DNA of 64,000 bases, taken from positions 298,187 to 362,186 of the forward strand of contig JXTC01000078.1 in assembly GCA_002914845.1 (NCBI GenBank), read 5' to 3'. The stretch is from Trema orientale (taxonomy: Eukaryota; Streptophyta; Magnoliopsida; Rosales; Cannabaceae). This document shows positions 63,969 to 64,000 of this stretch, in pieces (the first letter of the stretch is position 1; every line of letters starts with the position of its first letter). Below the pieces are notes generated by a model. That model did not search any database. It was not told where the DNA came from and was given only the letters and a program-made list of their open reading frames with translations. Position numbers and translations under genes: made by a program.

Positions 63969-64000
63969 TCACTATCAAGGCGTAGTACTATACTGGGCTT

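Overview
The window is nuclear DNA from a flowering plant, most likely a eudicot. The genes carry many short GT-AG introns in AT-rich sequence, their products closely match well-known Arabidopsis families, and plant-type transposable elements lie between them. There is no operon, CRISPR array or prokaryotic feature. I cannot name the species.

Five protein-coding genes and one tRNA can be read with confidence. From left to right they are: WAT1, a vacuolar auxin transport facilitator (minus, 2210-5021, 6 exons, 387 aa); the small subunit of general transcription factor TFIIF (minus, 21259-24198, 6 exons, 260 aa); an RD19-type papain-like cysteine protease (plus, 38006-40244, 4 exons, 370 aa); a tRNA-Glu with anticodon CTC (plus, 40663-40734); the tonoplast-type V-ATPase subunit a (minus, 41710-47864, 18 exons, 806 aa as assembled); and a SHI/STYLISH-family transcription factor (minus, 62333-63877, 2 exons, 366 aa). 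I joined every exon by hand at GT-AG borders and checked that the phase is kept. The genes are independent neighbours with no visible shared pathway, although WAT1 and VHA-a both act at the vacuolar membrane.

The rest is intergenic and repeat-derived. The left edge cuts through a minus-strand Ty1/copia element. A probable old solo LTR of a Ty3/gypsy element lies at 15091-17493, and a non-coding Mutator-like element with ~215-bp inverted ends at 17962-19602. A non-coding LTR element (24595-28123) is nested inside an AT-rich palindromic (MITE-like) element. A non-autonomous CACTA transposon (29593-31767) has perfect CTG target duplications. Two hAT-like elements (32393-32663, 33008-33626), a copia solo LTR (33886-34853), a degraded Ty1/copia element with both LTRs (48962-55297) and a SINE with an 18-bp target duplication (55393-55568) follow.

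The points most worth a second look are: the one ambiguous base I noticed, which sits exactly where 11 conserved codons are missing from the V-ATPase subunit a gene; a 47-codon ORF for a single-span membrane peptide at 36564-36707; the nested insertion around 24.6-29.1 kb; and several exact or near-exact local duplications. I found nothing that I would call a new biological system.
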